In this document: positions 23,331-34,994 of the stretch, piece after piece
Layout of the letters: each line of letters opens with the position of its first letter
Numbering within the stretch: position 1 is the first letter of the stretch
Assembly: GCA_020698575.1 (NCBI GenBank)
Contig: CM036252.1
Location: 6,722,178-6,786,177 of the forward strand
Direction: 5' to 3'
DNA from: Bostrychus sinensis
Lineage: Eukaryota > Chordata > Actinopteri > Gobiiformes > Eleotridae
Length of the DNA stretch: 64,000 nt
Notes under the pieces: model-generated
Seen by the model: the letters and a program-made list of their open reading frames with translations, nothing else
Told to the model about the DNA's origin: nothing
Database searches by the model: none
Program-made: the position numbers and the translations under genes

Positions 23331-23796
23331 GGAGAACATTAAAGTTAGGGCTAAGGTAAGGGAGCATCAGGACTTTACAGGTCTTCTCCAATTTCTCTGG
23401 ACCTGGGAACATAGATACTTTTCCTTATGGGCAGGTGCCCATGTTCCACAGTAGCTATGTTCCACAGTCCATAGAAACTGGGGAACATAGGCACACACCC
23501 TTATGAATCTAATATATACAAAGGAGCACACAAGGTGATTAAATGTCAGTACTGGAATAATGGTGAATAATAAAAGTAGCACAGTAGTTGAGCTTTTTCA
23601 AATATATTTATTGAGCTTTTGTTTTCCCAAAAAAACAACCCAAGCCACACATACAGGTCACACACATCAGCATCAGTCACAATAACAGACTTCCATAGCT
23701 TTATGGATTCTATATTGGCAGAAGTTTTTATCAGCGTTTTCACTCCTGAAAGTCCACACCAAGGTCTGCACTCAGAAATCACTAATTGTTCTATTA

Positions 23797-24343
23797 CACA
23801 GGTCTACAAATGTTTGGACTCGATCTGCTTCTGAGATAAAAGCGGCTAAATCTCATTTATTTTGATGAAGATGAACTGAAAATCAATGATAACTGTGCTG
23901 GTTAGCTATGTATTCAAGATATTTAATGATATTGTTTCACATCAAAATCACATCTGTTTATACAATAGATTTAGGTATTTTTGCTTAAAAATAATATTTA
24001 TATTTTGAAAATATTTAATTTCTCTACATGCATGCATTTTGTCCACTTCAAAGAGAGAGATTTCTGCAAATAAAAACAAAACATTTTATGTCAAAACTCT
24101 AGACATATTAAAATGAATGTATTGAATGTGCAGCTTTCAGATAGAACTGGTTGCTTGTAGACACTGTATCTTCTGATAAACACCGTTTTTGACTTATTTT
24201 GCATAAATTTCCTATTTTGACCCAATACTGTTTCTTGGAAACTATAATCTGCACTTCTCGACTTACTTTTTCTTTATTAGTGACCTAATCCAAGAAAAAT
24301 TTCACTACTTTTGTTCTGGAAGCATTTTGCTGTAGACCATGTG
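23797..24343. mobile_element. MITE with CACAGGTCTACA ends, copy 1
   Basis: About 545 bp, nearly identical to 36378-36921. The left end is CACAGGTCTACA; the right end has decayed to TGTAGACCATGTG. No open frame of note. Confidence 0.8.
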
Positions 24344-25549
24344 GTATTTGTATTTTAATTACGGCATTTAGCATGCCCGGATCCCTCTCGTCATTATAAT
24401 CTCATTATAAATTATATATCTTGTCGAATAAATTCATATATAAGGTGCTCTGGATTATAAGTCGTTTTTTGAGAAGATTGAAGGCTTTTAAGTGCGCCCT
24501 ATAGTGCAGAAAATACAGGTACTTCATTTTCACCGTTTGTGCACACTACACAGTAAATAAACCACAGTTATAGCGCTGTTGAGTTTGCATCTTGTTTTAG
24601 TTTTGTTCGTTCCTTCAATATCACTGTAGGCAGACAATGTTTTCAGCTTCCCGTGTTAAAGAGCAGCAGACGTCACTGGTTTCAGGGCTATATCCCATTT
24701 TTATCCATGTTTTTAAACCTGACTTTTTAAACCCAGTCTTGATCACCTCAGCAGCAGCACATTTTACAGCCTTCAAAAACATTGTGACTAAAAGAGAACG
24801 TTTTTAATAAGAGCTGTACCGGTGTCATAAAGAAACAGGTGAGAAGACCAGCAGAGGGCAGCAGAGTGAAGAGTGCTGCTTTTTATTTCCTTAAATGTTT
24901 TGTTATGACGCCATGTTACTATAAAATGAAAAATCTCTGTGAGGAATCAGTGGAAGCAGCTGTACACTGTGTTTTTTGGATAAATGAATGAGCGCAGACT
25001 GATGGAGAGGATCAAACACTCAAACCCAACATTGGTCAGAATAGTCATAATCGTTGTAATAGTGCATAGTAATATTACTTTTAAGACTGTGATGTACTGC
25101 AGGTATATGCCATTAAAAACACTGATGTTAAGTACCGTATTTCTTGTGATAGACGTGTTTCTGAGTCTGTTCTGTTCTGATAAAAACATTCTCTGATTAA
25201 CTGTGGGTTCACTGTTGCTGTTTTTTAAATACTTTTTTCATCCTCGAGAGATTTGCCAGTTCATGCAGAAACATAAAACATGAAAATAAACCACTACAAC
25301 AAGTCAAGAAGCTTTAGGAGAACAGAAAATGTAACCCTGAACAAAAAAAAAGAAAAGAAAAAAAGCCATTAGCGGTGATGGCAGACAGATTTACAAAAGT
25401 TTCACCCTATTTAGATGCCAGAGAACGTTAAAGCTTGCTGTTACTGTTGCTGTGAAGGTCTTGAGATTTTCTGTGCATCAACTGAAAAAGAAAACAAAAC
25501 TTCCTTAACAAATCTAGAGCAGTGTAGTCGTGTGAGTAACGTACATTTT
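24344..25549. other. 3' flank of gene A, no further gene seen
   Basis: Contains a fragment of the TACCGTATTTTCC MITE family (about 24425-24524). A block at 24760-24960 resembles 45210-45390, consistent with duplication of gene flanks. AT-rich and otherwise featureless. Confidence 0.45.
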
Positions 25550-25675
25550 TCAGACCTCGTTATTTTCGTTGTAGAGGACGACCACAGCTGTGTGTCCTGT
25601 GTTCCAGGGAGGCTGGCGTCTCCACTGCAGATGAGTCTTATTATCAGGTGATGTACAACAATCTTCAGCCCACAC
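25550..25675 (-). CDS. Gene A last exon: C-terminal third of the lamin-tail-like domain
   Basis: The exon follows a CAG acceptor and encodes 41 residues: VWAEDCC, LQWRRQPPWNTG, AVVVLYNENNEV and a TGA stop. In lamins the same positions read TIWA, a W..G turn and a short strand ending in GEEV. The match in order and spacing to the two paralogous exons (35192-34995 and 47328-47197) makes it a real exon rather than chance. Confidence 0.8.
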   Translation of the reverse strand: MWAEDCCTSPDNKTHLQWRRQPPWNTGHTAVVVLYNENNEV

Positions 25676-25884
25676 CTGAAAATCCATAAATATAATGTCA
25701 AAACCTGCCCCAAAGTAGGATTTAAACTATCCCTTTTTAATTTTACAGTACTATGAAAACCAAGGTGCTTTATGTAAATGTGCAGAGCAAAAACATCCGA
25801 AATCACTGATTATAGATCTGTGTTGGGTCATACAACATTCACTCATTCACAAACTAAATATTCTTTAGAAATTCAGCTCCAAAA

Positions 25885-27857
25885 ATTCCTTAATCCTCCC
25901 ACACTCCTTAACTTTTTAGTCACACCTTTCGCCCTAAGCATAAAAACATGCACCAATAAAGACTGCCATAGAAAAATGATCTAGTAGTCAATAATTCCAT
26001 TTTTTTTTTTTCATGGTTACAATGATTAACTTCAGTCCTCATCATACATACATCACACAAATTTCATTTTGTTTATGATATTTAACCCCTTAAATTCCAT
26101 TTTTTGTGATTAAAAGTTGATTTAAAATTATGGCAAAAATCACATTTCCAAATTTGTACCTCTAGCTACCATACATGGGGGAAATGGCGCCACCTAGTAA
26201 AAAAAAAAATCAAAAATTCCAATCCCTCACTATCATGAATCCATGAAATACTTGAAAATGTGAAAATATATTGCAGTGATAGTGTTTTATAAAAATGTCA
26301 TTTTAATGGAAGTAAATGGCACAAACAAATGTCTTAGAGGTAAAGGTGGGACTATTTTTTTAGACACCTTTTTAAGAGGATTTTTTTTTTTTTTAAATCC
26401 TGAAATCCAAAAATACACACCTGAGGTAAAATCTATCCCATTTGAATCAACACAGCAAAAGTTATCCTCAAAAAACTGCTGCAAAACATCCAAACATGTC
26501 TCAGGGATGAAGGACGGTTAAATCAGGGGCTCTCAAACTTTTTGGGGCCAGGGACCTTTCCAGGTGACAAAAAAATTCCAAGGACTCCCTAATATCGTCC
26601 TCCGCTTCCAGTCAACGTGACTTTCGTGATGCGACACAATCATAAGAATAAAACGTCCTAAAACCAAATATAAGTGAGGGTAATGCGCTCAGAACCTTTA
26701 TTTCATTGCCACACTGGTTCCTATTGACATTTATGAATGTGTACAATTATATACCATTACCACACCATTATTTACCAAGTTAATGATTATTACTTATTAG
26801 CATTTAATTATTATTATTATTTTTTTCACCACCCCTCACCATTGGTTCAGGACCCCAGTTTGAGAAGGCCTTAAATGTGTGTATATTTTTTAAAATGTAC
26901 ATTATTTCTCAGTTTGGGGAAATCATAACTTTTTAACCACATACCTTTCCTTTGTCCCATTACAATCTCATGTAGCTGAGTTTCAGTTGCCCTTCACAAA
27001 CAGACTGCTCAATTATAACATTATATTTAAATGTTAATGGATCAAAAAGAACATTAACCCTCCTTCACCCCTAAGACATTTTTTGATGTTTTGCAGCAGT
27101 TTTTTGAGGATAATGTTTGCTGTTTTGATTCAAATGGCATTGATTTTGCCTTGGATGAATTTTCAGAGTTCAAAGTGTCTAAAAAATAGTCCCACAGACA
27201 TTTTTTGTGCCATTAACTCCCATTAAAATGACATTTTTATTATACACTGTCACTGCAATATAATTTCACATTTTTATCTAGTATTTCATGGATTCATGAT
27301 AGTGAGGGATTGGAATTTTAGTTTTTATTGTTGTTCACTAGGTGGCGCCATTTCCCCCATATATGGTAGACAGAGGTATAAATGTGGAGATGGCCACATT
27401 AGTGTTTGTATAAATGATCAAGCCTACAAGGCAAATAAAAACATTTATTGAACTAAAATGATTTGGGTGTGTTTTTGTCATAAATTGGTGTGAAAGTGTT
27501 TGTTGAGAAATGAGTTTGTTTGTGTTTGCGTGAGCACAAATCCAAAATGTAGTTCTTACAGAGATGTGCACATCAGGGACAAAGTAGAAAAAGGTCCCAG
27601 ACTGAGCAGAGGCAGAGGTTTGTGCTGGATGTGTCTGCACCACACAAACTGGAATTTAAGGCTTACATTTCATAAACAGAATTAATTTTTGCTTTGTATG
27701 ATGAGGACTGAAGTTAATCATTGTAATCATGAAAAAAATAAAAATTGGAATTATTGACCATTAGATCATTTTTCAATTGGCAGTCTTTATTGGTGCATTT
27801 TTTTGTGCTAAGGGTGAAAGGTGTGAGTAAAAAGTTAGGGTTGTAGGAGGAATAAAA
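25885..27857. mobile_element. 2-kb imperfect palindrome (foldback-like) in gene A penultimate intron
   Basis: Left arm about 25885-26521 and right arm about 27056-27857 are inverted copies. For example GATTAACTTCAGTCCTCATC at 26022-26041 answers ATGATGAGGACTGAAGTTAA near 27700, and GGCGCCACCTAG answers CTAGGTGGCGCC. The loop holds a hAT-like remnant (26524-26880, ends CTCTCAAACTTTTTGGGG and CCCCAGTTTGAGA). No transposase. Confidence 0.7.
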
Positions 27858-28130
27858 AGTAGAAACAAACAAGACAAAAAGAATAATTATTTCTACATAA
27901 CTCACAGTGACAGAAGATTCAGGCTTGAGAAAGACCAGGTTAAAGGTGTAAGTATATCTCTTGTCTTGACTCTTGTCAACTTCTATGATCATTCTCCATC
28001 CAGTCAATGCATGTGTGAGCTGAAAAAGATAAACGACAAAATGACAACAAAAACACTGACCTCTGTAAACAACAGCATGGCTCTCAAACTCTAAGGTCAG
28101 GACTCTTACGCTGCTGAAGTTGTTGCTTAC

Positions 28131-28871
28131 CTGTATTTTCCTGACTATAAGTAACACTTTTTCATAGTCTGGCTAGAGGTGCGATGTATACTCAGGTGTG
28201 ACTTATATATTAAAATATTTCAGGTGTTGGTTATTTTCACACTGACAGCCACCAGAGGGCGCTCTAGGCTTGTGTACCAGCATCTGCTGCACCTGTACCA
28301 CTGACAATTTAAAATGTAAACATTACCACTAACAACTTAGGCTATAAAGACAACTGAGAAAGAGCGGAATAATGTGAAATGGAACTGATGCTGAGTCTGA
28401 CGACAGCCACGCAGAGGAGGAAGCGGCGCTTCGTCTACCTCCGGAGTTGGCGGAGTTGTTCAGAAGCGACACCGAGGATGAAGAATTTAAAGGATTTAGT
28501 GATTAGGAGTGAGATGGTGAGTTTGGTGAACTTGTTATATTATGTTCTTTATGCTATAGTTATGTGAATAACTGTTAATATATTACGTTAACATACGAGA
28601 CACCTATTCAGTTCGTTGTTTATGCTTCATGTAGCTGAATAACCATCAATGTGTTACGTTAGCAATAGCGCACACCTATTCAGCTGTTGTTCTCTATTCT
28701 ATTATTACTATAACTTGCCTTTCAACATGAAATGTCTGTTCTTGGTGTCGGATTTTGTAAAATAAATTTCCCCCAAAAATCAGTGACTTATAGTCCAGTG
28801 CTGACTTATATTCGTTTTTTCTTCTTCATTATGCATTTTTTGGCTAGTGCCACTTATAGTCCAGAAAATAT
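28131..28871. mobile_element. MITE-like element with 'ACTATAAGTNACAC' inverted ends
   Basis: The left end CTGTATTTTCCTGACTATAA and right end CACTTATAGTCCAGAAAATA are inverted, with repeats of GTGACTTATA-type motifs inside. It resembles the family at 4973-5561 in its terminal bases but not internally. It lies in gene A's intron between two tail exons. Confidence 0.7.
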
Positions 28872-30043
28872 ATATTTCATAGTCTGCAAGTATAAAATAA
28901 TTAAGATATCTCAGTACAGCACATCAGTTTTATGTTTTTATGCTGATACCTTTTCACTTGTGTTCTTGAGACAGACTGTGTGTGCCGTTTGGATCAACAC
29001 TTTCTATAATGACGTCAGATTCATCCCCACCGGTTTCCAGAAGCTTGTTTTTCTGAGTCTGTTAGGACAAAAACAGAACAATATAGTTTTATGATAAATT
29101 ACAGTGAAGTATTAAATGACATGCTCTAACCTCTTTGTTTTTCTCTAGCTGAGACTTTAGAGTCTTTACTTCCTTTCTGAGTCTCTCATTCTCAACCTGT
29201 GAAAGAAAAACATTAACATTTGCAGGATTACTCTTCATAATGTTCTGTGTTCAGAACTAATGCAGCGTCAAATAATAAACTGCAATAACCTGAAGTTTAG
29301 AAATCGCTTTTCTGTCTGCGTCCTGTCCTTGGGCTTCTCTGGTCTCTGGTAAAATCAGTTTCACTCAGTCACGTTAGTCAGAGAGATACATATGAGGTGT
29401 TTAAATAAGTCATTAACTTACGGGGATTGATCTTATTTCTTATCCATAAGGCAAATACAATAATTCCAAAGATAATAAGACCAAGGCAAACTGTCAAACC
29501 AGCAGCCAACCCGATTATTATGGGCCGAAACTTCACCACAAACACTTCATCTGTGGAAAAAAAAAGTGTTAAACCTGTGCTAATACAGTTTTTAATGTCT
29601 ATCTTGGTCCACACTTTTTACGCAGAGTCGTATTACTGCCAGTTGAGTAAAATAAATTAAATAAATCACAATTTATATAAAAATGCCATGTGTGTGTCAC
29701 ATTTTTACAAAACACGATCAAATCATGTTTTTACCTGATGCTAACTTATCACAATAACGACGTAATATTATGTTTTCAAATGACAAATATGTTAAGTTTC
29801 CCTTTATGACAAGATATCAGCTAATCACATTTTTACAAGACAAGTTTTTTTTTTAATAAAGTGATACACCAGTGTCTTATAATAACATGAAACACTTCTC
29901 TTGTAAAAAAATTAATCATTTTCCTATCTCAAAAAGAGACATATCACATTAAAATGTAGTACGCTTATTGTATAAACTGTATTTAACCTTAATCTTGCAA
30001 CTTTCCCATAACTCTGGTGGTGTGGGCTGTGTGCTGTTCTTAC

Positions 30044-30325
30044 CTGGTACATGAACGCTGGTGTGTGTGGTGATGTTGGTGGAGCTCTGGGACACTCTAC
30101 AGGTGAAGGTGCTGCTCTGCTCCACAGTCACTCTGCTGCTCACATTATAGAGGCCATCAGGACGTGTGTGTGTGTGTGTACGCTCAGCAGAGAGGAGCCT
30201 CCCCTCAGAGTCCAGCCACAACAGCTCCGGCTCCGGATACCAGGCTCCAGAGTCACACTGGAGAACCACTGCAGACCTCCACACATCTACAGAGGACACT
30301 GACACTACAGGAGGAGAGGACCAAC
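30044..30325 (-). CDS. Gene A IgC-like exon
   Basis: Encodes the membrane-proximal Ig domain: VVLQCDSGAWYPEPELLWLD, PDGLYNVSSRV, then FTCRV, with the two disulphide cysteines. The phase 1 borders match gene B. Nearly base-for-base identical to 40025-40300 apart from the first few bases of the exon's 3' end and a G/A change, although the IgV exons are strongly diverged. A (CA)n tract is translated as THTHT. Confidence 0.85.
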
Positions 30326-30339
30326 CTGGGCAGGACAGA

Positions 30340-30660
30340 ATCAGAGACTTTATTGTCTTTATGGTTGGCCTGCCTCTTAAAACTTTCCATAAATTCCAGC
30401 TCGTCCAGAACTCTGCCGCTCGCATCCTTCGCCAGAACCTCCTCCACAAAACGTACTACCCCCATCCTCCGACAGCTCCACTGGCTCCCGGTTCACTTCC
30501 GTATTAACTACAAGACCCTTCTCCTTACATTCAAGGCCCTCCATAATCTTGTATCCCCTTATCTGCTTAACCAACGAAAGCTAGAAAAGACACTATTTAG
30601 GCCTAAAATAATAAATCAAAATATATTTCCATACAGTCTTGTTTTGCTGTTCACTTCATA
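30340..30660 (+). pseudogene. LINE C-terminal fragment (L2/Rex/CR1-like)
   Basis: Translating across two plus frames gives KFQLVQNSAARIL, then LRQLHWLPVHFRINYKTL and LTFKALHNLVSPYL, the standard C-terminal end of fish LINE reverse transcriptases. It abuts the IgC exon of gene A in the IgV-IgC intron. Confidence 0.8.
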
Positions 30661-31390
30661 AAGAATCAGGGCCCGATTTATCAAAGATTTGCGTGCAGGC
30701 TAAATGAAATAAAAGTCAAGCAAACCCAGGCGCAGCTGAGGTTAAATGAGCGCACCACAGATTTTGCTCCAGTGACTCTCCAGTGATAATGTGAAACAAG
30801 GTGTTTTCAGTCAGAATGCGCAAAATTCAAGGAGTGGAAAATGCAGCAGCAGTGCAGGTTTAAAATGTGGGGTGGAAGCCTACTGCGGCATCTCCAAAGA
30901 TAAGAATATTGTGGAATTTAAACAGTAAAATGGATATACAGTATTTTTTCAGAGTGAAATATTGCAAATGTTACTTTATCTGAATTGCTTTGTCATGATT
31001 ATTATGTAATCTTAACAGACACAACATTTGGCAGAGATGTGGCTTGGAAATGAATCATTATATAGGCTTTCCAAATGAGAGCCAGATATGAAGCATGAAT
31101 TTATATCTGGACTAATCTTAGCAGAACTCTGGCTTTGTTATGGCTTTGTGCTGCAACCTCCTCTGATCCCAACTGTGCCGCAGCAGCAGAACCAGCAGCC
31201 TCCTCAGCTTCACTACACCAGTGTCTAGGCCCCGGGGGATAAATAACTAATCTATCATACTCTCCCATCATTGCTGACGTCTCTACCTGACAAAGTTTAT
31301 TATTTATATTCAATAAATTATTTGTTATTTCACTCATTTCTCTGTTGTTTTTAAGTCTCTACTGGTTGTAATGTACTGCACTTTACTCAC
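30661..31390. other. Intron of gene A with a probable transposon remnant
   Basis: Starts with CAGGGCCCGATTTATCAAA, a type of end seen in fish DNA transposons. A minus frame at 31101-31337 has no certain domain. No exon was recognised. Confidence 0.35.
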
Positions 31391-31732
31391 CAACAGTTAA
31401 GTTGACAGAGGTTTCTGTCCCCAGTGTTGGGATGAAACATCTGTACGTTCCACTGTCCAGAGGTTTTACGTTGCTCAGTTTGAGTGAGATGTTTCCGTTT
31501 TTCAGCTCCTCTGTGAACAGAGACGTTCTGCCAATGAAACGTGGGTTTTTTACATCAGGTAGTTCTTTATAAGAACGCCGCACATAAACAAATCTTGGGT
31601 CCAGGTCTGGTCTGGACCACTCAAACGTTAAACCTGCGACATCTGTGGGAGGTTTAAGGACACACGGCAAAATGGCGTCTTCACCGACTTGTGGAGACTA
31701 TCGGCTGAGTACGAGCCGATCAGAGACTTGTC
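31391..31732 (-). pseudogene. Gene A IgV-like exon with in-frame stop
   Basis: B7/butyrophilin-type V domain: LPCVLKPP, FEWSRPDLDPRFVYV, GNISLKLSNVKPLDSGTYRC. The N-terminal strand is out of frame between two one-base indels relative to gene B, exposing a TAG at 31700-31698. Donor GTGAGT at 31390. Confidence 0.8.
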
Positions 31733-32019
31733 CTGGAGAACAAGAGACAAGTCTTATGTTTGACTCTCTTTGTGCTGTCTTTCTCACATGTTGTTCATCT
31801 AACTAGAAGATTATTCACTGAACAACTTTAATGATCATTTGTGCCTCCTCAGGATCATCTCCGGAGTTGATTTATATTTTTCCTGTTACCTCTGCAGAGC
31901 TGTGTTTGTAGAAGACTCCAGAAAACCAGTGCGCTGAGAGTTCTGAGTGAACGGTTCATCTTTCAGCTCTGTAAGAGAGCAGCATCAAAATAAACCATTC
32001 ATCAGTACTCGACCACAGT

Positions 32020-32390
32020 CTCAAACTTTTCACACAAAGTACCACAGCAAAAATACTTTGGTTTTCAAGTCCCATCTAAAATTAGCAAAATCTTGACTTA
32101 ACAGACTCAGGACTAACACTGGACTTAACTGTGACTAAACCAAGAATAAACTAGCGCTAAAACCAGGTCCAAAAAAGACTAAACTAGTTCTAAATTAAGG
32201 ACTAAACCAGTTCTAAACCAGGACTAATCCAGGTCTTAACTATGTCTAAACCAGGTGTAAACCAGATTTTAACCAGGTCTAAACCAAGAGTAGCCCCAAC
32301 AAAAACGGCACTAAAACATGAATAAAACTAAATCAAAACTTAATGGACAAAAAACTGCTGATACCACAGTTTGAGAGCTGCAGCTGTAGT
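32020..32390. repeat. hAT-like remnant with 'ctaaaccagg' units
   Basis: The ends are inverted (CTCAAACTTTTCACAC and CCACAGTTTGAGAG) and the inside holds degenerate 'aggtctaaaccagg' units, as at 22563-23060. It lies in the first intron of gene A. Confidence 0.6.
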
Positions 32391-32591
32391 AGAAATACTC
32401 CTGTCCTATCCTTTTTTTTTATTAATCTGAACCTCATTGAGTCTTACAGCAGTGGAATATTTCCTTTATCTTTGCAGCTACAACAGTAACTGCAGAGCCC
32501 TGGTTCTGTCAATTTCCCATTGATTTTCCCTGTTGACTTTTTGAGAAATACAGATGCGGCTGCAGATACGATCAATGTGAAATGAATGCTT

Positions 32592-33113
32592 ATGCCTGGT
32601 TCACATGGCAAGATAATTATGTCAATTTTTGACCCGATTCTCCCCTTCCGACAATCTTAAGGATGCCCCGATTATCGTAATGGCACTAAAGCTAATCTTA
32701 TCAGATATTCCTGCTGTGTGTGGTGTGTAGCCAATCAGGACGCGAGGTCACGGAGGGGAATCCAAATCCACACAGCTCACACTGTCTCCACTCCTTTAAC
32801 CAACGCCTTTTTCTTTTAGTATTGTTTTTTCTCTGTTAGAAATCGTTCCACAAACTATAGCAATTGCTTCTTCGTCGTCCGCCATGTTTGTGTACGCCAA
32901 AGTCACGTTTAATCTCGTGAGGTTTTGCGAGATTTCCTGTCTGACCTGGGAATGTTGGTGAGTGAAATCTGTTCGTGTGTGGTGTGTTGTCTTTGCCACA
33001 CACTGTCGGACCAAACCTGTATAGCTTTGATTTTTTATCGCCGTGTGTGGGGTCTCTCAGGTTTTTTGAAAATCTTCAGAGAATTTTAAGATCTTACCGT
33101 GTGAACCAGGCAT
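32592..33113. mobile_element. Non-autonomous DNA transposon with CTTATGCCTGGTTCACA ends, possibly Harbinger-derived
   Basis: The left end CTTATGCCTGGTTCACATGG inverts at the right end (ACCGTGTGAACCAGGCATAAG). A short minus frame around 32883 starts MADDEEAIAIVC, which resembles the N terminus of fish Harbinger proteins, but the catalytic part is absent. Superfamily call is tentative. Confidence 0.6.
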
Positions 33114-33605
33114 AAGTGAATATTTTGTGGCCACCTTGTCACCAACCTAACTCCCTTTTGCTCCGCTCACAGTAAACTTGTGCAAGGCGGGAGTGGTTTT
33201 CAGCTGCTTTAAGTTATGTTTTGATCAGAAAAGTGACGCCCCCCTCTCCTCAACCCTGCAGTCTATTTTTGATATTCAATTCAATTCAATTCAGTTTTAT
33301 TTGTATAGCCCAGTATCACAACAACAAGTCACCTCAAAGGTCTTCACAAACAGTTAATCAAACATAAACACACAATCAACACAAACAGACCCAGGTCCCT
33401 CCTTCTCGGTAAGGAAAAACTCCTAAAAAAAACAGCTAATATGGAGAAATGCTTCAGATGTGACTGAAACTGACAAGAGATTATTTTGAGAATAGTATTA
33501 TAATCATAAATCCATTTATTATTTCAAACCTAACCAGTCTGCAGTGTGTGAAGGAAATATTAACATCTAATGCTACAGGGCTGAAAACCAAGTCTCATCA
33601 CTTAC

Positions 33606-33690
33606 CTTTCAGCATTTCCTTCAGTCATGTATGCAGCTTTTGAAACGCTTCAGCGACAGACGGTGAATGAAGCGACACACTTTCACTTTG
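33606..33690 (-). promoter_or_regulatory. Gene A 5' exon and IRF-type promoter element
   Basis: A non-coding first exon ends GCTGAAAG|GTAAGT (exon end 33606). Just upstream lies CAAAGTGAAAGT (33679-33690 on the plus strand as its complement), which matches the PRDI/IRF-element core AAGTGAAAGT. Gene B has the same donor context and the same element. Transcription start is inferred, not visible. Confidence 0.55.
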
Positions 33691-33942
33691 CGAGAATAAA
33701 TACCCACCCACACACAGTTGGTTTGAAAGCTGACATCTGAGAGAGGAGATAAAAATAACCTGGACCTCAGTGCCACTGGTGGAGAGTAACAGACTCAGAG
33801 ACAGCAGGAGAGGCTTTGACAAAGTCTGAATATTTTAATTATTAAGTTACAAAGACTACAACTTAACAGGATTTTGTATTTACATGTTACACACCAGGAC
33901 CGTCCCATATAACAGGAGTTACCATGTGTTATTACAAGTACA

Positions 33943-34415
33943 GTAAAAAATATCTGTAGATTTCATGGTAAAAATCTCAATAGTAAAAGACCGTAATTGA
34001 TATATCGGTAAAATACTGTTTTGGCAACGGTAATTAACTGTCATATTAAAACTAAAGCAAAATTGTATTTTTTTGTTTTATTTTTGTAATTTATACAGTA
34101 TAAAATGTAAAATAATTGTTAAAATAATTGAGTCCTGTGTTTATTACAGTTTAACGCCTTTTTAAAAGATAATAACTTTAAATTTTACAGTAAATGTTGA
34201 TTAAAACACAAATTATAAAATATACAGTTAATCTATTTTTTGAAAGATAATAACTTTAAATTTTTCTATAAATAATAATAAATACTCAAGTCAAAAACTG
34301 TAAAAATATTTGTGATAATATTATACTGTAAAATTAAATACAGGCCTCTTGTAATTTTTACAGTAGAATTCTGGCGTAAAATTTACAGATTTTTTTTTAC
34401 AGTATACAGTAAAAA
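33943..34415. mobile_element. MITE rich in 'TTTTACAGTA'
   Basis: The boundaries are supported by comparison with the duplicated flank at 46560, where the corresponding DNA runs through without it. The ends read ACAGTAAAAAATATCTGTAG and ACAGATTTTTTTTTACAGTA, and many TAAAATTTACAG-type repeats lie inside. Confidence 0.65.
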
Positions 34416-34649
34416 AGTGGAGTAGAGCAAAAGGTCACACAGGAGTCAACAGGAGTATTTATGATAGGGCTTAACTCCGAAATACAGGGAGAAATAAAAT
34501 ATAGAGAAAAATAAGTGAACAGTGAAGAACACATTGAAGACGAATTACATTGCTTTGCTTTAAGAAAGGTGATTAAGAAATAAATAGTGTATTAAATTAC
34601 AAAACACACAAAATAACCCCAAAAACAGAAGCACACATGAGCGTAGACC

Positions 34650-34790
34650 TCTGCCAAGGCACTGATCCTATCTCACAATGGTAAAGCTACAGTGCCCAGA
34701 CCTGGACTCAAAGTCTCCTAGTTCAGGGGTAAATTCTCCTTCCATTGAGCCACAAATCCAGATATCTCACAGCGGTGAAGAAGCTACTGA
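34650..34790 (-). repeat. tRNA-derived SINE fragment, copy 2
   Basis: Minus strand shows GTGGCTCAATGGAAG (A-box-like) and TTTGAGTCCAGG (B-box-like), with the same internal block as copies 1 and 3. It is shared with copy 3 by duplication of the gene flank. Confidence 0.65.
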
Positions 34791-34994
34791 AAACAATATG
34801 TTGCTGTCAGTTATTCCTAGATTTATTTTCAATTACAATACAGCATACGCTCAGAAGGTTCAATGATTTTATACAAATACATGAAAGAAGTGAAGGCTCA
34901 GTGTTATCCATAAGGACCATGGTCCATTGCTTCACATATTCTGTCCAACAGCTAAAAAACAAACAAACAAACAAACACACACACACAAATAAGT

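Larger units (their letters stand above)
25550..31959 (-). pseudogene. Gene A: butyrophilin/B7-like Ig receptor with lamin-tail-like domain, damaged
   Basis: Exons placed by splice sites and phase: signal peptide 31959-31890, IgV 31732-31391, IgC 30325-30044, transmembrane 29550-29422, linker 29345-29290, coiled coil 29196-29131, then lamin-tail-like exons 29058-28950, 28019-27906 and 25675-25550. The signal peptide starts MNRSLRTLSALVFW. IgV shows GEDAILPC and SGTYRC. IgC has the butyrophilin block PDGLYNVSSRVTVE. The tail shows LTGWRMIIEVD, VWAED, QPPWNTG and LYNENNEV before the stop. Damage: a TAG in frame at 31700-31698 inside IgV, caused by two offsetting one-base indels relative to gene B, and one extra base near 28971. 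Presumably a cell-surface immune regulatory receptor before damage. Indels could be assembly errors. Confidence 0.8.

Noticed and set aside
23236..23454. Proline-rich plus frame
   Set aside because: By-product of the 16-bp minisatellite.
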